Source: Erodium maritimum (Eukaryota; Streptophyta; Magnoliopsida; Geraniales; Geraniaceae). From it: a stretch of 64,000 nucleotides of DNA. Position numbers and translations under genes: made by a program. The stretch covers positions 55,808,803-55,872,802 of the forward strand of contig OY997588.1 in assembly GCA_963921825.1 (NCBI GenBank), in the 5' to 3' direction. Positions 1 through 10,529 of the stretch are shown here, piece after piece. The first letter of the stretch is position 1, and each line of letters begins with the position of its first letter. A model generated the notes under the pieces. The model ran no database searches, was not told where the DNA came from, and saw nothing but the letters and a program-made list of their open reading frames with translations.

Positions 1-156
1 ATGAACTTGAGTTGATGAAACAACAAACTAAGAAAACAAAATCAGGACATATTTGAGTTCTGTTTAAAAATTCTTTTTTTTTAAGTAGAACAACAACAAA
101 TGATAAAAAACGAGATTAATAAAAAAAGGATAATAAAACCTGATTTGGAGCATTTA

Positions 157-168
157 GCTTTGATACCA
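157..168 (-). other. Primer-binding site, initiator-Met tRNA type
   Basis: The minus strand reads TGGTATCAAAGC two bases after the LTR end. This is the usual complement of the 3' end of plant initiator methionine tRNA. It fixes the LTR boundary and the orientation of the element. Confidence 0.7.
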
Positions 169-170
169 TA

Positions 171-610
171 TGATACAGGAACGTGGTGGTAGGATGGAGA
201 ACCTTAGCTATCACTCTTTAAGGTTCCAATGGATGAAGATGGAGTCGATCATGGAGATTGCTTCAACTGGCCGAACAACACTCTTTGAAGAATCGAAGTA
301 ACTCGGAAGATAGATGGTGGATTGAATGACGCCACACAGATTATGGAAAGTCTGTGATAAGTCGAAACACTCAAACTTCAAGGATTCACACACATGAAGA
401 TTGGAATGCGATAAGTTCTTCCCAGAAGAAAACTCGAATTTTTATTTCATAAAACTTGCATAATACATGCTGAGAAGGGACTTTATTAAATAGTCCAGCA
501 GTAAGTGACCTTCAAGGGTCGAAAATTGATTACATTTGAGTCTAATTAATTCTAAATGACAATTGAGAAAATAAAGGCTTGGAATCTACAAAAAAAACAA
601 AAGTAACTCA
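171..610 (-). repeat. LTR of the array-related element
   Basis: In minus orientation the segment begins TGAGTTACTTTTG and ends CCTGTATCA, so it has TG...CA ends. A tRNA primer site lies directly after it. It aligns over most of its length with the array LTRs, for example 15,121-15,603. The upper boundary is inferred from that comparison and may be off by a few bases. Confidence 0.6.
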
Positions 611-641
611 TTAATAATATGAATTTAAATGCATACCTTAG

Positions 642-902
642 CTATTCACCTTTCTTGAATTTAATGGCTGATTTGTCTTTGGAAATGATGAATAAGTTGG
701 ATTCATTAATTCCTTGGAGTAGAGGCAAAAACAGATTTGAAGAAGTCTTGAATTGATCTTGAATGTCTTCTTGATTTTCTTTGGTGATCACGTCTTCTTG
801 AAGTTTCCCATGCTCTATGAGTGTAATTAATCTCTCCACTTGTTTGTTGAACTCTTCTCGTAATGCTCTAGTTCCTGACCTTGTCCTTGGTGCTAATTGC
901 AT
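642..902 (-). pseudogene. Polyprotein C-terminal fragment (Ty3-like)
   Basis: This is an 86-residue open frame with no complete domain. Its first part (residues 5-20, rich in Arg, Thr and Ser, then REEFNKQVERL) resembles the 'TRARAK...' tail found after the integrase in several plant Ty3 elements. Its position immediately upstream of an LTR fits that reading. The segment ENQEDIQDQFKTSSNLF is also recognisable in the array units as ANQEDIKDQFKTPTNLF, which ties the array to this parent. The start codon shown is only the first Met in the open frame. It is a relic, not a gene. Confidence 0.45.
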
Positions 903-1019
903 GATAGGAATGTTGCTGATAACTTCTTCTTCGGGTTCAGATAAAGTGATGCTAGCTTCGATGTCCGGTGCTAGTCGCGTGATAGGAATGTTGCTAATAG
1001 CTTCGATGTCCTCATCACT

Positions 1020-1180
1020 CTTAGTTAGGGTAGTGAGGTGCCACAGACTATTTTTAGGATAATGATATGAAATTTAAGAATTTTTAGGGTAGTGAGGTGC
1101 CACAAACTATTTTTAAGGTAGTGAGATGTAACTCAACTATTTTTAGGGTAGTGAGGTGAAATTTACCCTAAATATTATTC
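1020..1180 (+). repeat. Degenerate short tandem repeat (GGGTAGTGAGGTG words)
   Basis: The word GGGTAGTGAGGTG, or a one-base variant, recurs about four times, each followed by a stretch ending in ACTATTTTTA. The block ends AAATTTACCC. It looks like part of a decayed MITE or a local slippage array. No coding potential is seen. Confidence 0.5.
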
Positions 1181-1194
1181 TTCTACAAAAGTGT

Positions 1195-1345
1195 GGTCAA
1201 TTTTGTTTTGGGTTACAGAACTTTTGGTACCCTTATATTCGGTCGACGAACGTTTTAGTACCCTTATGTTTAAATAATACATTTTGGTACTCTTATGTTC
1301 GGTACACAAACTTTTTGAGCATTTGGGGTTAAAAAACTAAGAGAG
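1195..1345 (+). repeat. Degenerate 40-45 bp repeat (TTTTGGTACCCTTAT words)
   Basis: The motif TTTTGGTACCCTTAT appears three times with small changes, each followed by a 'gttcggt.' or 'gtttaaa' tail. It is non-coding and probably part of a small decayed transposable element. Up to about 1,540 the sequence is AT-rich with nothing else recognisable. Confidence 0.4.
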
Positions 1346-1544
1346 GAAAGTTAAATGGCCATTATACCCTTTGTTATTTTAGTTAACTTTTGACTTAAGA
1401 GTAAAAAGACATTTATATCCCTCAATTTTAGATTTACTTTCATTAATATTTTCTAAACTAATTCTTATTTATTTGAAAAAATCGTTTATTTTTTTGAACT
1501 TAATTTTACAAAATTATAATATATATTTTTTATAAGCTCGAAAA

Positions 1545-1930
1545 TTTTATTATAAAGATAGACACTTTCAAAGAAGGAAATGGTCTAAAGGTCAAAGACC
1601 AAAGCAACGATGACATAGGAACTCCAATATAGGAGCTAAAAGGCCAAGCTTTTTCCTAACAAGAAACCAAGGAAAGAAAAAATCCACCAGTTAAGAGCCA
1701 AATTATGCTCTTTCTTCTTAGAAACCAATTCGCGAACCTTAATCCACGCGTCGGCCCCTGAGACGAAGCTGTAACACCACTTCCTCGATTCAAAGATTGA
1801 GTCTTGGACCTGGTAAAGTGAAGGTATTGAAAGTGAGTGGGTAACTAACTGCTTCTTCGGAGGACGACCCTTATGAGAAGAAGGCTTCTGTAAAGCTTCC
1901 TTCCAAGAACTAACGTGCTGAATATTTTTT
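1545..1930 (-). other. Possible LINE 3'-end fragment
   Basis: The minus strand contains a short open stretch (about 1,880-1,650) rich in Trp, Arg and Lys, followed by an AT-rich end (positions 1,570-1,545) of the kind that terminates several plant L1 families. There is no diagnostic RT, endonuclease or zinc-finger motif, so this is a weak call. It could equally be unrelated intergenic DNA. Confidence 0.2.
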
Positions 1931-2101
1931 CTAATTTGTATTTATATATTTTCTAAAACTCTATTTTTCATCAAAAAAATTTCTTTATCTTTAGTTTTCT
2001 TTTTATTACATTTTTTTATTTTTTATATTTTATTTTACAAAGAACAAAATAATTGAAAAAAAATACATTTTTATCGAAAATGAATCAAGAACAAAATACA
2101 T

Positions 2102-3394
2102 TTGTACAAGAGAAGCACAGAGATAAATCGTCATATCTGTCGTGCTGTGGATGAGGCTGTGACTACACCTCTCTCTGTCCCTTTGATGATCGTAGACGAG
2201 AGGGTTCCAAAGGAGGTTGGTGGTATGTGTAGGGATACAGAAGCGAATCGCCGGCGACAGACCCGAGCTCGATTTGTGGAGAGTGACAAGGAGATTTATG
2301 TGCAAAATTTGCCTTTTGCTTGTTCAGAAGAATCGTTCAGGGGTATGTTTCTCCCTTTCGGTGACGTTGAGTCTCTATCTCTGCTGAAGAGACCAAACAG
2401 GAAGGGTTTTATTTTTGGCTTCGTGCGTTTTGCATCACATTCTGCTGCTTCTCAGGAAATTGAAACGTTAAATGGTTTTAAGCTGAATGGCCACGTTCTA
2501 TTCTTGGCGTTGACACATAGGCTACCGAGCTGCCAGACCCTGCTGCATGGGATTGGCCGGGAGGAGGTCCGATATGATAGGTCTATTCTGGTTCCCAGGG
2601 ACTTGGACGTGGATCGGTTGCTATAAACGGTCTAGGAGGCACCTCCCCCAACATCACACCCGGCGATCACGTACCTCCTGAGTGATCTAACCCGGAACTC
2701 TATGGTCCGTTCTAGGGAGATTACCATGGGCGCTGAATCGTCCAATGCAGACACTTCGAAGCCTGACTTTCTGGCTAAGGTTAACCAAGAAGGGTTGACC
2801 ACTATCTTGCAGGGGGATAGCCATGGAGCATCCAACCCGCCACCCAAGCCCACAAAGCCTGACTTCCTGGCTAACATCCACCCTGTTGCTGATCCTGTGA
2901 TCCGAGCTGCCCCCGGATACAATGCGATGATGAGGAAGGCAGAGGAGACAGATCTACGGGGCTACCCGGCGGACCCCCAAGGGAGTCTAGGGAAAGGTGG
3001 ACCCAGCAGAGGCAAAGGCAAGATGAACACTCTGAAAACCAGAAGTGGCTCGATGTATACACGCCCACCGGAGACAAAGAAGCAGAGGGATGATCCGGCT
3101 ACTCAGCAGCAGCCCTGGTACCCTCCCTTTCAGGGGGAGGATCGAGCAGACGGAGCGGAGGTCCAGAGGCCTCCGATGGAGGAACGATCTGTCCCAGCAG
3201 TGGTGGGTGGAGTCGGCCCCAGACTATACCTACAGACCCGGGACAACCACTGTTGGGAGGTCCCGGGCAGCCTGCAGTATCAACACCAGTTATTTCTGTT
3301 TATTGCTATTATTTTTACTCTTGTTGGGATACTTTATTTTTTGCGGTTTTTAGAACTTGGTTTATTTTCCCTCGTTATGTTGAAACGACGGTAG
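2102..3394 (+). pseudogene. LINE ORF1 with RRM domain, interrupted
   Basis: The frame first reads 174 residues (2,102-2,626). An RRM occupies about residues 61-140, with RNP2-like IYVQNLPF and RNP1-like GFIFGFVRF. Known LINE ORF1 proteins of this class bind the element's RNA. A TAA at 2,624-2,626, and a TAG shortly after, interrupt the frame. The same frame then stays open from 2,702 to 3,394, giving a Pro/Lys/Arg-rich basic tail with two PDFLA repeats and no zinc knuckle. The final 30 residues are hydrophobic and probably read into the untranslated tail. The true start may be a Met downstream of 2,102. A host RRM gene is the alternative, but the poly-A end and the repeat-only setting argue for a LINE. 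Confidence 0.6.
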
Positions 3395-3573
3395 GGAGTT
3401 GTCTTGAGTTGTTGCCCACGATTTCAAGTGGGCTAATATTATGGGTCCATGAGCGCCGTGCTTGCTACGGTCGGCCCGGACAAATATCTGGAACCCGAGG
3501 CGGTCACGCCTCATCCTGTTTGATTGCTTTTTGGCATTAATGAAAATCTCCGATTACCCGTTTCAAAAAAAAA
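2110..3573 (+). mobile_element. ORF1-only LINE derivative (RRM class)
   Basis: The segment has an RRM-bearing ORF1 (2,102-3,394), a 180-bp untranslated tail and a terminal A-run at 3,565-3,573. No endonuclease, reverse transcriptase or zinc-finger region lies between ORF1 and the tail. L1-clade LINEs with an RRM in ORF1 are known from plants (the BNR type in beet). This copy looks like a deletion derivative that keeps ORF1 and the 3' end. The 5' end is uncertain and no clear target-site duplication was found. Confidence 0.6.
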
Positions 3574-4200
3574 CTTTGTCAAAATCTGTTTAATTAGTCT
3601 GTTAGTGTGATAAGGTCCAAAAGTGGTGAAACTCCAATCCGCTACCAGATTTTGTTAATTTTATTAGTTGTATGAAATCTGTTTTTTTTTATGTGATTTA
3701 ACATCCTATATGCCCGATATCCCCGATAGTTTTATTTTTCTAATCAACTTAATCATATAAACAATATTATACAATAGTAAACATAATATTGAACATAATT
3801 ATAAGAAAGCCAAGTTAAATAAGACTAACTAGATCGGAAAACGTTGGTCCTATACATGATACAACATTGTAAAAAAAACTGCAAACATGAGAATCAAATC
3901 CACAGAAAGACATAAACAACATAATCATATCAACATGAGAAATAACACAAACATAGAAGCAAACTATAGGAAGGTCGGGCGAGGAGAAACTCTAAGCGTT
4001 TCACATCGAGAAAAGTCTTGGGGAGGAGGAACTCGAGGCTTTGATTTTTGCCAAGTGTTGTTGCAATTCAATTGGTTGTAGTGCACGTCGACCTTGTCCA
4101 ACTAATATATGTGAACCATATAGTCAGTAGGCTGAGCCACTATTTGGGTCGTTCGCTCGCGTGCATTTAAAATCTTCGTTCTCTCTAACTCTACCATATT
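3574..4200. other. AT-rich stretch, nothing recognised
   Basis: This stretch has low-complexity A/T text and short open frames with no motif. Near 3,580-3,680 a 'CAAAATCTG...CAGATTTTG' pair forms an imperfect inverted repeat. No gene is supported. Confidence 0.5.
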
Positions 4201-4469
4201 ATTTTACGTCTTTTTTTAGATGGGAATAATCAAATTCCACTCCTTTGGCTTTTCCTTTCTTCTTTGCGTTCTTTTCATCCATCATACGTTGTTGGGGAGG
4301 TGGTGGTTGAGTTGACAGTGTGTCATGGAATTCATAAGACCGATTCTTAACGAAATCGAGCCCAATGATCTCGCTACTTGTTGTTAGGACCACCCGGTCT
4401 TTGGTGAACATCTGGTTCCCATAGAAGCGCTCTTGTAATTAGGTATTTACGACGATCCAACAAAGGATT

Positions 4470-4952
4470 ATGGTGACCAACTGTGAAACGCGGACGAGGA
4501 CCCTCAATGAGGACCAAACACTAGGTCCATCATCCCTTGAGCCAAATATGATCCTCCCTCCCTCAATGACGTGGTTCTGGATGTTGTGTATCTTCAAGCT
4601 TCATCGACTCGTATCCTTTTTTATTACTGCTAATCATTATGTTCGTCACATATATTGGGCTGATGCCAAACCGCTTCCCACTAATGTCGTCTATCAAAGT
4701 GATGTGGTCTCTCTTGTTATGCGTAAAGACTCAATGTATTATTGTATTCCTAATCGTCCAATTGCGCACTTGTCTTTGATTACTGCTAATCATTATGTTC
4801 GTCACATATATTGGGCTGATGCCAAACCGCTTGCCACTAATGTCGTCTATCAAAGTGATGTGGACTCTCTTGTTATGCGTAAAGACTCAATGTATTATCG
4901 TATTCCTAATCGTCCAATTGTGCACTTGTATATAATCTACCTACCTGCTTGA
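4470..4952 (+). CDS. Unrecognised ORF with an internal duplication
   Basis: This is a 160-residue open frame starting at ATG 4,470. Residues 53-104 are repeated almost exactly as residues 105-156, because of a 156-bp in-frame DNA duplication. The repeated peptide includes NHYVRHIYWADAKPL and SLVMRKDSMYY. I do not recognise the family, and there is no promoter, intron signal or neighbour that assigns a role. The open frame may exist only because the duplication is a multiple of three. A transposon origin is possible given the surroundings, but nothing in the sequence shows it. Confidence 0.2.
   Translation: MVTNCETRTRTLNEDQTLGPSSLEPNMILPPSMTWFWMLCIFKLHRLVSFFITANHYVRHIYWADAKPLPTNVVYQSDVVSLVMRKDSMYYCIPNRPIAHLSLITANHYVRHIYWADAKPLATNVVYQSDVDSLVMRKDSMYYRIPNRPIVHLYIIYLPA
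4625..4936 (+). repeat. 156-bp direct tandem duplication
   Basis: Two adjacent copies (4,625-4,780 and 4,781-4,936) differ at only a few positions, for example C to G near the first ATGTGG word and a G/C change before the last Asn codon. The period is exactly 52 codons and the reading frame stays open across both. It looks like a fairly recent local duplication. Confidence 0.85.
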
Positions 4953-5793
4953 AATAGGCATCGAGCCATTTTACTTTCTTCCTTTCTTTGGACCAACAGT
5001 TCTTGAAATGCTTGTTCTCACGATATTGTAACCTTAGGCGTCATTGTATTTACATGTTATTTGATGTAAAAAACAGTGACTAGTCTTGTTGTTTAATTTC
5101 CCCAGAATGAGTCGAGTGAGTTGTGTAACCAACAAGGAATTAAATGTCAACCTTCTTTAATCGTCCAATGTGACCTCTAACTAACATAGGCGTGTTCACC
5201 ATACAGTTGCATTATACACGCTTGGCTCCATTCCGTTTGGTTTCAGCTGGGATTGCAACATGCTCTATTGGATGTGATTGTGTATCATCATGTGGGAAGG
5301 ATGAAAATCCAAAAGACCAGGCTCCACTGCTCCATGGTTGTGTATGTGTTTGAGTCTCTGGTACTTGCGACTATGACATGTCTAAAGATGAAAACTGAAT
5401 GCCCATGCGAGGAGGAAATGGATTCCCTTGAAATAGATTATCGATAGGGGTGTGTGGAAATGAACAACTCGACATCGAAAACTCTGTAATGTTGTTCCGG
5501 CATTCGCTCTCTTGCGATATAAGAAATTGATATTGTTGTGGTTGCGAAGATATGTTGTCAAGGAACGAGCCGATGTCTTCTTCAAATAATGGTGATGTGT
5601 CGTTTAAACTAGGACAACGACCGAAATCACCAAAAACCTTGGAGTTTGTTGTGAGAAATGATCGGGAATAGAAGATGACTGCTCGAAAACAATTAGACAA
5701 AAGAACTTGTAGGTGGGGAGCAAGATGGTTCTTTGTAATGTAAGGGAAGACATAAGAAAGTTATAAAGAGTTTAAAAAAATATTATTATTTTG
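4953..5793. other. Unassigned stretch left of MITE1
   Basis: Short open frames exist on both strands (5,253-5,447 plus; 5,700-5,371 minus) but none carries a motif I can name. The minus-strand frame is Ser/Phe/Asn-rich. This DNA was contiguous with 9,127 onward before MITE1 inserted. No gene is supported. Confidence 0.4.
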
Positions 5794-5867
5794 GGAAAAC
5801 TACCAATACCTACCCAAAATCATGCGCATTTAACTGATGTTTACCCTGAAGTTTAAAGTTAACTGAT

Positions 5868-8785
5868 AGGTCTGAATTCCACCTTCATTACTCTCATCCC
5901 AAAATGCTCATCTCCTACTGGTTTTGAATATTATAGGCCAATCAACCTCATTTGCAACTCCTACAAGATCATTTCAAAATTGTTGGCAAACAGGCTCAAA
6001 TCAGTTATGAATTCTCTGGTAAGTGATCATCAGACTGGGTTTATTGCAGGGAGACAAATCCTTGATGGTGTGCTTATTGCTAGTGAACTCATTCACTCCA
6101 TCAAAAGTTCTGATCAGGAGGTTATTATATTCAAAGTAGATTTTGAAAAAGCCTATGATCATATCCACTGGCAAGCCTTACTCAATGTACTCAAGGTTAT
6201 GGGTTTTGGCACTAAATGGCAAGGTTGGATATATGAATGCATTCAAGCCTGGTCTTCTGTCTTGATAAATGGCTCCCCATCTGGTGATTTTCCTCTTTCT
6301 AGAGGTTTGAGACAGGGTTGCTCACTTTCCCCACTCCTCTTTGCCTTAGTGGCAGAAACCCTTCATCAATTAATGCAAAGTGGGACTAAAGCTGGTTTCT
6401 TCAGTGGTGTTAAATGTAATGGTATAGGCCCTGAGATATCTCATCTCCAGTTTGCAGATGATACATTAATTTTATCAAAGCTGGTTTAGAAGAACTGATC
6501 AACCTCAAACACATTCTCAATGTTCTCCAATGGGCCACTGGGTTAAAGATCAATTTCCTCAAGTCTAAGGTTATTTTGTTAAATGCTTCAACTATCAGTT
6601 TATCAGAGGCTTCTCTTGTTTTGGGTTGCACAGAATCAAGCCTACCTTTGGAATATTTAGGCTTTCAAATGGGAGCTGATCCTAGGAAGAAGAAAACTTG
6701 GGAACCTGTTGTGAACAAATTCAAACAAAAGCTGAGTCTTTGGCAAGCTAAATCTAAATCTTTGGGGGGTAGAATTACCCTCATCAACTCAACTTTGGGA
6801 GCCCTCCCTCTCTCCTACATGTCATTATATAAGGCCCCTAAAGGAGTGATTTTAGAGATGGAAAAGTGGCAGAGAAGGTTCCTTTGGAGTGGTAGCAGTG
6901 CAAGGAAAGGTCTTCACAAAGTTTGCTAGGACTCAGTTTGCAAACCAAAGAGGTTGGGGGGTTGGGAATTAAAAGCCTCCAGGTCATGAATTGGGCATTA
7001 TTAGCTAAATGGGTGTGGAGATTTTCCCTTGAGAAAGACTCCTTGTGGAAACAATTGCTATGTGCCAAATATGGCTGGGATCCAAGCTCTTGGGACCTCT
7101 CTAAATTCCAATTAGTTGAGGGTCAGTCACTGGTCAGACACATTCAATCCTTGCTTTGTATCCCTCAGTTTACAAATGTCTTTGGAGCTTCTGGAAGGTC
7201 AATTCTGGAAAATCTATTTATTTTTGGGAAGACTGCTGGATCACTAGTTCTCCTCTAAAACTCAACTTCCAGAGATTGTACCAGCTAAGCAACCAAAAAA
7301 AATTGCCTAATCTCAGATTGTTGGTCTAATGGAGACTGGATACTATATTTTAGAAGAGACATTAGGGGTTGGGAGTGAGATCAGTTTCATCTTCTTTGTT
7401 TATTGATTAATTCTCACCCACCTTTGAATTCAGAAGAAGATGAAGTTGCTTGGGTGGCAGATCAGAGAGGCTTCTCAGTTAAAAAAATGTACACCTTGCT
7501 AGACAAGCCACATGATCCAAGTCTTATTTGGCCAAAATTTCTGTGGGATCCCATTCTTCCTCCTAAAATAGCAGCTTTCACTTGGTTGGTTTGTATGAAT
7601 GCTGTCCCAACAAAGTGTTTCCTTGGAGCTAGGGGAATGTTCTCTGATCATATTTGGTGTCCAATTTGTTTAGATCATCCAGAAGACTTGGACCATTTTC
7701 TTTTGAGCTGTGAGTATGCAGGGGAGGTTTGGAACTCAGTTTTAAAGTGGTGGAACATTGCATCTGCATTCCCAGACAACATTACAGATTGGTGTTGTTC
7801 ATGGAACTTCTTGGGGTCTCAGAAGAAGAAATCTCAATGGAAGATGCTGGCATCTATTGTTATCTGGAGAATATGGTTAAGTAGCAACAAGTTGATTTTC
7901 AAGGGAACTCTTGATCATCCTGATTTAACACTACAGTTGATCCAAAATGACTCATACCAACTATTGTGGGCTAGATTTCAGAAAGACCAATCCTTGTCTT
8001 TTAAGAATTGGATTGAGTCCCCTCTCTTATGTTCCATTTCTAAAAGGTTGGTTGTGCTGAATTAAGAAGTTTGTGGGGGTTGGGTTGGGGGACTGTGGTG
8101 AGGCTCTTGGTGAGGACTCTTCTTTACTGGTTTAGAACTAAGTGGAGTGTGGGTTTGGACAAGTGTTATTTTTTAAACCCTTTTGGAGTGTGGGTAGATA
8201 ATATTAGTCCTGAGTTTTTGTCTGTCTTTTTTCTGTTTTCTGAAGTTTGTTTCAATATTGTTCTTACTCAATTAGCTACACTTGGCTACTTTTGGTTATC
8301 ACATCATCCTCTGTCTGAAGGTTTTGGTGTGGATACATTTCTTGGTCAGTTCAGTTCCTTCCTTTCTTCTTGTCCTCTTGTCTCAGTACCTGATCACAAG
8401 ATCTGGTGGGGTTGGGACTCCCTTGGATCGAAGTTGTTTTGGACTGAATCAAAGGGTTCTATTGAAACACAGGGTTGCTAGTTTGAGTTTTTAACATGTT
8501 TCATCTTCTGCATAATGTTGGAAGGCTGCTTTGTCTACTGGTTTTTTTGTTTAGGGCTGCATTTGTAGAAAAATAGTATGGAATTGTAAGGGTTCTATTT
8601 TACTTGCTGTTCAAGGAACCGGCTGGGTGTTACTTGTGTCCCAAGGAAGTCTTAAAAGACTATTGGTTCTGATCTTTTAGATCCCTGTTTTGTAATGGAG
8701 GGCTTGCCCCTTGCCTGTTATTTTCAATTCGAAAATTCAGGTTTTTAATACAAAATCAAAAAAATTGCTGATCAAAAAAAAAAAA
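5868..8785 (+). mobile_element. 5'-truncated L1-type LINE (LINE1)
   Basis: The element contains RT and a C-terminal zinc-finger region, a 700-bp 3' untranslated region, and a poly-A tail ending about 8,787. The 7-bp duplication AACTGAT flanks it (5,861-5,867 and 8,786-8,792). The second copy overlaps the A-tail by two bases. It sits inside MITE1, so it inserted after that MITE. The 5' end falls within the RT domain, so ORF1 and the endonuclease are missing, which is the usual result of incomplete target-primed reverse transcription. Confidence 0.9.
5890..8065 (+). pseudogene. LINE1 ORF2 remnant: RT and zf-RVT
   Basis: RT occupies 5,900-6,560 with the finger/palm signature KVDFEKAYDHIHW, the turn GLRQGCSLSPLLF and an intact LQFADDTLIL catalytic box. 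A one-base shift near 6,480, another near 6,915 and stops around 7,258-7,400 split the protein into at least four pieces. The last open piece (7,403-8,065) holds the C-terminal zinc-binding region of plant LINEs, with ILPPKIAAFTWL and then C-x2-C, H and C residues in CPICLDHPEDLDHFLLSC. LINE ORF2 normally nicks target DNA and copies its own RNA. This copy cannot make a full protein. Confidence 0.9.
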
Positions 8786-9126
8786 AACTGATGCATACCC
8801 TGAAGTTACGACTTGTAACTAAAAACCCAATGACGAAAATACCCTTAGTGATTTTTTAAAATATCTTTTAAAAATATAAATGAAGTGATTTTTTAAATAA
8901 AAATGAAGTCATTTAATAAGTATATATATATATATAAAAGTAATTTTTAAATATTTTTTTTAACATAATTATTGAAATGTAGTTGAGGGTATTTTCGTCA
9001 TTTTAGCTGACGGAGGGGTTTTGAGTTACATTTCGAAACTTAATGGTATGCATCAATTAACTTTAAACTTTAGGGTAAACATCAGTTAAATGGGCATGGT
9101 TTTGGGTAAGTATTGATAGTTTTTCC

Positions 9127-10470
9127 TATTATTTTTGCTGGCGTCTTGGGAATTCACGCATTTGGACTTTGAAGTGGTCAAAAGGCTGCTCCAAATCGCC
9201 ACATGTTGTAATAGGGAGCTCGGACGGGATGCGACACGACGAATTGACTCCGGCATGTCAGCATTTTGTAGAGTCGTCAAAGTATGCGACTCGTTTTGCC
9301 ACCACTACCGGTGTTGGCACCAAACGAAACGCTTATCTCGACTACAACTAGTACAACGATAACGACAATCAACATTAACGACATGACCATCCAGTTTGAC
9401 TGTTACACTAATCCGCGTATACTCTTGAATGAGGAATTGGATAGAACATTATTTCCACACCTGTCACATCCAATAAACAGAAGCAACGAGGGGTCCTCTG
9501 TGGAGATTGCTACAAAGATTGGGAACATAGAATTAAGACTTATGGGAAAGATGTTCATAAGTTCATCCCATGAGCACATGCAGAGAAGTTATTACTCAAA
9601 ATATTCTCTTATGCCTTATTTTCTATCTAACATTAGTTTTGTTGAACATAAAACAAGACATTTATTTTATATAACAAGAAATACACATGTATAATTATGC
9701 ATAATTCATACATTATTCCATGTAGTGTTAACCAAAGGTTGTGTTTTAACTTTTTGTATTTTTTCTCCTTCAGAAGAAGTTAATTTAATTTGTTTTTGCT
9801 GATAAAAAACATATGAACAATCCGAAAAGAGTTAGAGAAAATGATGGTGAAATTGATAAGTATAAATGTATATAGTTGGAAGGAGCATCTGCAAAAATGA
9901 ATCAAAGGGGCTATCTATAAAACCCTGACAAAAAATTACTTGAGTAAGAAAAGAATTGTGAAATAAATAGGGTAGGGCATGCTATTGGACAATAAAGGCA
10001 TTGCGTGTGGAGAGTAGAGTTAGTTGGTTTTGGTTGGTGTGAAGGAAAGAAATAAAACTGCAACCTCTGCCATTCTCTTCTTCCATGGCCATATCCATAT
10101 CCATGTTTGGTTCCTTCATTTATTACCCTTCATTTATTGCTCTATCTAAATATCCTCTTCCTCATTTCACCTACTTCGACCACACCATCTTTGCTTACTT
10201 CACAATCCATTGTTGGGCTTACATTTTAATACATTTGAAGTTTTAATAGCTCATTCAGACAAGAAATAAACAGTGAGTTTGAGATTTGATGTGAAGGTTT
10301 TTGGAATTTTTGTTTGGCTTTATTGGTGTTGGAAATCTAATTTGATTTAATTCCAAATCCCAAGTATTTAACATACCGATGTCCTTTTCTTTTCTCTTTT
10401 CAGTCTACCATTATTTTACAACCATCTTGGCATCTCCAACATACTTTAGTTTGGTATATTCCTAATTCCA
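9127..10470. other. Unassigned stretch right of MITE1
   Basis: Short open frames (9,169-9,351 and 9,284-9,694, plus) have no recognised domain. From about 10,005 a CAAT-like stretch and the ATG at 10,085 could mark a promoter and short first exon. That open frame is about 55 codons and ends without a clear donor site. I see no firm gene here. Confidence 0.3.
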
Positions 10471-10529
10471 ATAGTGAGATGTTTTTTTTTCTATTTATGG
10501 ACTGATTTCTATAAGCTACTATTATCAAC

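Larger units (their letters stand above)
1..1010 (-). mobile_element. Fragment of a Ty3-type LTR retrotransposon
   Basis: Read on the minus strand, this fragment runs from a polyprotein C-terminus (902-642) through an LTR (610-171) into a primer-binding site and the first bases of an internal region (168-1). Having internal sequence on both sides of one LTR is the arrangement seen in the tandem array at 12,219-29,787. The LTR and the flanking text are clearly related to that array, for example the shared words around positions 175-260. It is more diverged than the array units and probably comes from a sister copy that kept more of the parental polyprotein. The right edge near 1,010 is approximate. 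Confidence 0.65.
5794..9126. mobile_element. Palindromic MITE (MITE1), split by LINE1
   Basis: The left end (5,794-5,867) and right end (9,052-9,126) are inverted repeats of about 70 bp. Terminal GGAAAACTACCAATACC pairs with GGAAAAACTATCAATAC on the other strand. The interior shares words with MITE2 at 33,861-34,243, such as TGAGGGTATTTTCGTCATTT. Flanks TATTATTTTG (5,784-5,793) and TATTATTTTT (9,127-9,136) match at 9 of 10 bases, which suits the 9-10-bp target duplications of Mutator-like elements. Without the LINE the element is about 410 bp. It encodes nothing, so it depended on a transposase elsewhere. Confidence 0.7.

Noticed and set aside
10085-10250. First exon of a host gene starting MAISISMFGSF
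   Set aside because: The open frame is about 55 codons with no donor site, downstream exon or domain. It was left inside the unassigned stretch rather than called.
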